Source of the DNA: Bacillota bacterium | GTDB lineage: Bacteria > Bacillota > Bacilli > Paenibacillales > NBRC-103111 | Length of the DNA stretch: 64,000 nt | Direction: 5' to 3' | Assembly (NCBI GenBank): GCA_023388055.1 | Contig: JAEWGW010000020.1 | Coordinates: 62,001-126,000, forward strand | Part shown: positions 60,023 to 64,000 of the stretch, one piece after another | Position numbering within the stretch: the first letter of the stretch is position 1 | Layout: each line of letters opens with the position of its first letter | Translations under genes and position numbers: made by a program | The notes under the pieces: model-generated | Database searches by the model: none | The model's input: only the letters and a program-made list of their open reading frames with translations | Told to the model about the DNA's origin: nothing

Positions 60023-62767
60023 TTATCTGTGTTGGCTCCAAACCCGATCCGCTGCATCCTCCCCCGTTTGTAAAAGAGATTCCAGTGGCGGCACATGTTC
60101 TCCGCTTCGACGATCCTCCTCTGCCCCCGGCTCCTGCCAGGGGATATCGGCAATATTGGCCAGAGAAGCTTCCTCCGGAATCCGGCCTAGCCTTCGGAGC
60201 TCCTTCACCGCCTCAATTACCATAGCCATAGCGGCCATCTCCTGTGATGGTCCTTCCCCGTACCAGCTTACTTCCATAATGGCTTCCTCCGGGTAAAAGC
60301 CCGGGCGCAGCTGTACCGTGACATCTCCCTGTATAGCAGGCAATTCACAGGTGAAGGGCTGTTGGGCATCCATACCGACAAGAACCGCAGCCAGGGTCAA
60401 ACGGGCGGTTGGTGGCTCGTGTGCATCTGTTGGGCTGCTGGGGAAAATGGTGTGCCGCACCCGTAAGGTTCCGGTGCCGTTTTTCAACGCCAAATGGATT
60501 AAGGCATACCCTTGCTCCTGTGGATCAGGAACTGTTTCTTGATATACCGCCTCAAACAGAACATGCGTTCCCGACCCTTGGATATATCGATCTGCCGCCA
60601 GCTGGACCAGAACCGGCTCCAGCTCTCTGTTCCGGTAAGCACCGGCCTCCTGCAAGGACAGCAACAACCTGCCGGAAGCAGAATCCGGCGTGGGTTGTGC
60701 TGAGATGGACCATTGTGTCCGGCGGGAACGGGTGATTTCGGTTAGCAGGCTTCCGCTGCTCTCCACCAACACCACACGCAATCCCTGTTGGGCCAGCTTG
60801 ACTGCGCACACTACTCCGGCCACACTGCCCCCAATAACAGCGGCATCGTATTCCCCCAGGTTTATTTCTTGTGAAGGTTGGGCTCGGCTTGCTAATGCCG
60901 GATTCAGCAGATATTCGGCCGCCTGGCCTACATACCTCCGGGGGTCGGCTGCAGCTTCCGACCATACATCCGGTACGGGGGCTTCGCGGCCCAACCGCTT
61001 CAGCAGAATAGCTCCCCGCAGCTCCAGACTCCAGCGGAGGGATTCCGGCCGCTCGCCATGCATCAGATAATCCGCCCCTAAACGGGGATGCTCCAGCCAA
61101 CGGGACAGCACAGAAGCGGTAATGTCTTGCTCTTCGCGGGACATATCCGGCAACAGCACCGACAGGTAATCCAGCAAGAAGGTCTGGATTACGGAGGACT
61201 CTGTTTCCTCCAGAGCCGTCACGGCCAGGCTAATCGCTACTTTACTCTTCAATAGCCGCAGCAATACAAACGCCGCCACCCAAAAGGGAACACACTTGGG
61301 ATGATCGCTAAGCTTCGTCTTTTCCTTGGTGCGGATGAATTCCAACAGGAACGGAACGGCTTCAGTGCTGCCCATCAGGCACAGTGTAATAGCAGCCATC
61401 ATCCGTTCTTCAACCGGAGTGTCCTCCTGCAGCTTTCCAGTCAGCAGACGGATCACAGCCGGACGGGGACCGGCTTTATGGGACAGCAGCCAAACTGCCT
61501 TCCAGCCCTCTGCTGTTCCCAAGGCATGGACCAGATCACGCAGCAGACCCTCCGGCGCTGCTTTGATTTCCTCTGAATCAATATGGACAAGCGGTTCTTG
61601 AGTAAACCGGAGATTGCGCCCCTGCTTCCGTTCCAGGTCCCCCTGCTCCAATACACCGCGTTCCACCAGACGTTCCTGCAGCGCCTTCCGGTCAAGCTGC
61701 CGCGGACTCACACGGGAACGAATGCTCATAGCAGCGGCAACACCTGCCGCTTCGCCTACCTTATGCATGTCCTTTTGCATCCGGACACCCATGGAGACAT
61801 CCCGGTCCACCGATAGCGCGCGCCCCCCAACCAGGATTCCTTCCAATCCGCGGGGCAGTAGACTGCCGTAGGGGATATCGCACCACAGTCCTTTGGTGAA
61901 CAGGCCCAATACGGCAATCCACAGCTGGCTGAACCCGCTTTCGTTGCCGGTATCAAAGCCGTGATTATCCAGGTGGGAGTAGCTTCGAGCGATTACATCC
62001 GGCGCGGGCTTATCCTCAATATAATCCTCCAGCCGGATGGTGGTGTCTCCTTCGATCCGCCCCCCTTCCCGAAGGCCCAGCATCGCAGACAAGCCGAAGT
62101 AGCGGCTGCCCTGACGGCAGGCCTCCGCCACCCATTCACGGCCGCGGAAGAAGGCCCGGGTCACATCCCACGGATCATAGGGATCCACCCAGCCGGCGTC
62201 CAGGTTGTCATACCCCAGTACACCGTCCTGCAGTCCACGGGGAATATAGGAATAATTATGGTAAATGCCGTCCAGCTCCCGGCCGTACCGGAGTGTGCCT
62301 CCGGCCATACGGACGATACTGCCGTTTCCCGTACAATCCACCGTAACCTTGGCCTCAATCCGCAGCTGCCCCCAAGGGGATGCGGCTGTAACGCCGGACA
62401 CGGTTGGACCGGACATGGTGACGCCATTTACCACTGAATTTAAAAACACCTGCACCCCCCGTTCCGCACACAGAGCGCTCAGTGCAGCCCGTTTGGCCTC
62501 CGGATGAAAACCCTTGGTTTTCCCTCCAAACACCTTGGCAATTTCTTCTGTCCGGCGGTCTACCAGCTCCTGAAGCCCACCCGGCGAGCCATAATAGTAC
62601 CGGTGGATGCCTCCTCTTGTAGCCACACCGCCTAATGCGCTGTCACTCTCAACAAGCACTACCCGGGCGCCTTCCTCCGCAGCAGCCAGGGCAGCCAGAC
62701 AGCCCGCCGTGCCTCCTCCCGCCACCAGAACATCTGTTTCTATGCATTGCGGTTGGTTAGGCTTCAT
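60023..62767 (-). CDS. Double-headed FAD-dependent oxidoreductase, 914 residues
   Basis: Very large flavoprotein. Residues about 8-390 form an FAD_oxidored (thi4/fumarate-reductase-like) domain: CIETDVLVAGGGTAGCLAAL, then ALGGVATRGGIHRYYYGSPG, VTVDCTGNGSIVRMAGG and GILVGGRALSVDRDVSMGV. Residues about 440-640 are mostly helical, with HEAT-like pattern. Residues about 655-690 begin a second Rossmann fold, YDAAVIGGSVAGVVCAVKLA with VVLVESSGSLLTEITRSRR, after which no full substrate domain is obvious. The two Rossmann folds in one chain are unusual. Its ATG overlaps the GH38 stop (ATGA), so it is coupled to a mannosidase. Possibly oxidises a sugar product. Confidence 0.85.
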   Translation of the reverse strand: MKPNQPQCIETDVLVAGGGTAGCLAALAAAEEGARVVLVESDSALGGVATRGGIHRYYYGSPGGLQELVDRRTEEIAKVFGGKTKGFHPEAKRAALSALCAERGVQVFLNSVVNGVTMSGPTVSGVTAASPWGQLRIEAKVTVDCTGNGSIVRMAGGTLRYGRELDGIYHNYSYIPRGLQDGVLGYDNLDAGWVDPYDPWDVTRAFFRGREWVAEACRQGSRYFGLSAMLGLREGGRIEGDTTIRLEDYIEDKPAPDVIARSYSHLDNHGFDTGNESGFSQLWIAVLGLFTKGLWCDIPYGSLLPRGLEGILVGGRALSVDRDVSMGVRMQKDMHKVGEAAGVAAAMSIRSRVSPRQLDRKALQERLVERGVLEQGDLERKQGRNLRFTQEPLVHIDSEEIKAAPEGLLRDLVHALGTAEGWKAVWLLSHKAGPRPAVIRLLTGKLQEDTPVEERMMAAITLCLMGSTEAVPFLLEFIRTKEKTKLSDHPKCVPFWVAAFVLLRLLKSKVAISLAVTALEETESSVIQTFLLDYLSVLLPDMSREEQDITASVLSRWLEHPRLGADYLMHGERPESLRWSLELRGAILLKRLGREAPVPDVWSEAAADPRRYVGQAAEYLLNPALASRAQPSQEINLGEYDAAVIGGSVAGVVCAVKLAQQGLRVVLVESSGSLLTEITRSRRTQWSISAQPTPDSASGRLLLSLQEAGAYRNRELEPVLVQLAADRYIQGSGTHVLFEAVYQETVPDPQEQGYALIHLALKNGTGTLRVRHTIFPSSPTDAHEPPTARLTLAAVLVGMDAQQPFTCELPAIQGDVTVQLRPGFYPEEAIMEVSWYGEGPSQEMAAMAMVIEAVKELRRLGRIPEEASLANIADIPWQEPGAEEDRRSGEHVPPLESLLQTGEDAADRVWSQHR

Positions 62768-64000
62768 TCCCCTTCCCCCTTCAGGCGGAGCAGGAAGGTT
62801 TTGATCTCATACGGCTTTATATGAAACTCGAAGGGACCGGCCTGCTCCTCACCGTCCGGCTGCTCCATCAGATTCGTCTCCTGCCAAGAGACTAAATCAC
62901 CGGCAGTACGGACTGTAACCTGTCCCCGGCGTCCCGCAAACTCATGCAGGCGGAGAATAACTCCGGTTCCGTCCTCGGCGGCTTTAACCGCATCGACCCA
63001 CACATGGTCCGCAGATAAGGTGATGAAGGAACCCGCTTCTCCTTCCGGCAATCCGGCGGTTGCTCTCATGGGACAGTTCAAGTCCCATGCCTCTTGGACC
63101 GTACCTCCCATAAGCCAATCCCCCTCATGGGGCAAAAGCGAATACGTAAACTGATGCTCTCCCTGATCCGCATGTGGATCGGGATAGGTGGCGGACTTAA
63201 TCAGACTAATGCGCAGCACGTTTTCCTTTACATCGTAGCCGTATTTGCAATCGTTCAGAAGACTGACGCCGTAGCCGCGTTCAGACAGGTCTACCCACTG
63301 GTGGCCCACATTTTCGAACCGGGCATAATCCCAGCTGGTGTTCCAGTGGGTCGGCCGTTTCACATTGCCGAACTGGACATCATACGTCGCCTCCGTCGCA
63401 CGGATATCCACGGGAAAGGCCGCCTTCAGCAGCTGATGCTGCTCCCGCCAGTCCGCCGTCGTGCGGAAATCCATCCGGCGGCTGCCGGCATACACCACCA
63501 GCTCCTGGCGGATCACGGAATCCATATAGCGCCATTCGAAGGTTACCACAGCCCGCAGGGGACCGGCCTCTTGCAGACGGACAGACCGCAGCTCCGTAAC
63601 TGTCCGGCATTTCTCCTGGTAGAACAGATCAATATTCCAGGCATCGAACTGCATGGGCTTATCCTCAAATACCTGGAGCAGGTTGCCGCAAGCGCCGGGG
63701 GCCAACACTTCTCTGCCCAGCTTACGGTCATAGATACGGGTGAGCTGCCCCGCTTCGTTCCACTCCAACAGATGATAAGGCGTTTCCAGGCTTATACCGG
63801 TATAGGTGAAGGGAAGGCTGCCTGCCTCCACTGCCCTCCCCTCCGGCTCATACCAGATGGGCAATAATCCGCAGGAGGGGGCATCCGGCACCTCCACCAG
63901 CCAGCCCTCCGGCGTCTGTTGGGCTTGTAAAGGGGAATGGTCGGACCGTCTCCAGCAGCCGGCGGTTTGACCATCCCCAGCCGCGATGGTTACCAGCCCC
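62764..64000 (-). CDS. GH38 alpha-mannosidase-like protein, 5' end missing (C-terminal part visible)
   Basis: The frame is open to the right edge, so the catalytic N-terminus lies outside. The visible part fits the C-terminal beta-sandwich region of GH38 alpha-mannosidases: LETPYHLLEWNEAGQLTRIY with DRKLGREVLAPGACGNLLQV, FEDKPMQFDAWNIDLFYQEK, DWREQHQLLKAAFPVDIRA and FGNVKRPTHWNTSWDYARFE, then YGVSLLNDCKYGYD and the closing LSLIKSATYPDPHADQGEH-like segment (RISLIKSATYPDPHADQGEH). The upstream GTG at 63897 is internal. First visible gene of the operon and coupled to the FAD oxidoreductase by a four-base overlap. Confidence 0.88.
   Translation of the reverse strand, partial: GLVTIAAGDGQTAGCWRRSDHSPLQAQQTPEGWLVEVPDAPSCGLLPIWYEPEGRAVEAGSLPFTYTGISLETPYHLLEWNEAGQLTRIYDRKLGREVLAPGACGNLLQVFEDKPMQFDAWNIDLFYQEKCRTVTELRSVRLQEAGPLRAVVTFEWRYMDSVIRQELVVYAGSRRMDFRTTADWREQHQLLKAAFPVDIRATEATYDVQFGNVKRPTHWNTSWDYARFENVGHQWVDLSERGYGVSLLNDCKYGYDVKENVLRISLIKSATYPDPHADQGEHQFTYSLLPHEGDWLMGGTVQEAWDLNCPMRATAGLPEGEAGSFITLSADHVWVDAVKAAEDGTGVILRLHEFAGRRGQVTVRTAGDLVSWQETNLMEQPDGEEQAGPFEFHIKPYEIKTFLLRLKGEGE

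Noticed and set aside
59799..60296. Plus-strand frame of 165 codons
   Set aside because: It runs across the ends of minus-strand genes and has a low-complexity Thr stretch and no domain.

Overview
The window looks like chromosomal DNA of a Paenibacillus-type, spore-forming Firmicute. The evidence is: GC near 50 %, strong GGAGG ribosome binding sites with frequent TTG/GTG starts, a T-box leader, a near-consensus CcpA cre box, an S-layer-homology (SLH) exoprotein, a copper-amine-oxidase-N stalk domain, YesM/YesN-type two-component regulators, orphan sugar-binding lipoproteins and large modular polysaccharidases. No rRNA, tRNA, CRISPR array or insertion sequence was seen. Assignment is by reading motifs, not by database search.

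Layout. 0-9.5 kb: 3' part of an SGNH esterase, a DMT exporter, an SLH-anchored beta-lactamase-fold hydrolase, an OmpR/HisKA pair, a secreted propeller protein and WrbA. 9.6-16.5 kb: VanZ-like protein, a tyrosine recombinase divergent from a double-HTH protein, a ProX-type tRNA editing protein, class I aldolase, and a T-box-controlled glutamyl-tRNA synthetase interrupted by one in-frame TGA. 16.5-22 kb: a four-copy repeat element, a DHA2-type MFS exporter, and a cre-controlled 1024-residue beta-helix polysaccharidase. 22-30 kb: an AEG-repeat fibre with a peptidase G2-like C-terminus, a BlaI/BlaR1-like pair, and a MoxR-DUF58-transglutaminase operon ending in a 29-residue membrane peptide. 30-32.5 kb: CPBP protease, TetR, methionine aminopeptidase and a second repeat element with the geometry of the first. 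32.7-43 kb: a galactofuranose-type ABC importer (YtfQ, YtfR, YtfT, YjfF), a YesM/YesN kinase-regulator pair co-transcribed with its own sugar-binding lipoprotein, and a second YtfQ-like protein. 43-49.5 kb: a hypothetical, a GNAT enzyme, an orphan solute-binding lipoprotein, a truncated gene, an AraC regulator and a GH5-CBM-CBM3 cellulase. 49.5-54.1 kb: a T-box remnant, a broken HIT gene and an AT-richer arsenic island (arsR-acr3-arsC divergent from marR-arsM and an amber-interrupted oxidoreductase). 54-64 kb: cupin, DUF1294, XRE, ECF sigma factor with a membrane partner, TetR-ketopantoate reductase operon, and a GH38-FAD oxidoreductase operon running off the right edge.

The theme is plant or fungal polysaccharide use: secreted esterase, beta-helix enzyme, GH5, GH38 and sugar uptake with dedicated sensing. 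Envelope-stress and detoxification genes are interspersed. Four genes are broken (gltX, HIT, the arsenic-linked oxidoreductase, and a glycosyltransferase-like fragment), three of them within 8 kb. The observations I rate highest are the twin four-copy repeat elements, the interrupted gltX, the recombinase/double-HTH pair, the 18-unit fibre protein and the overlapping 29-residue peptide.
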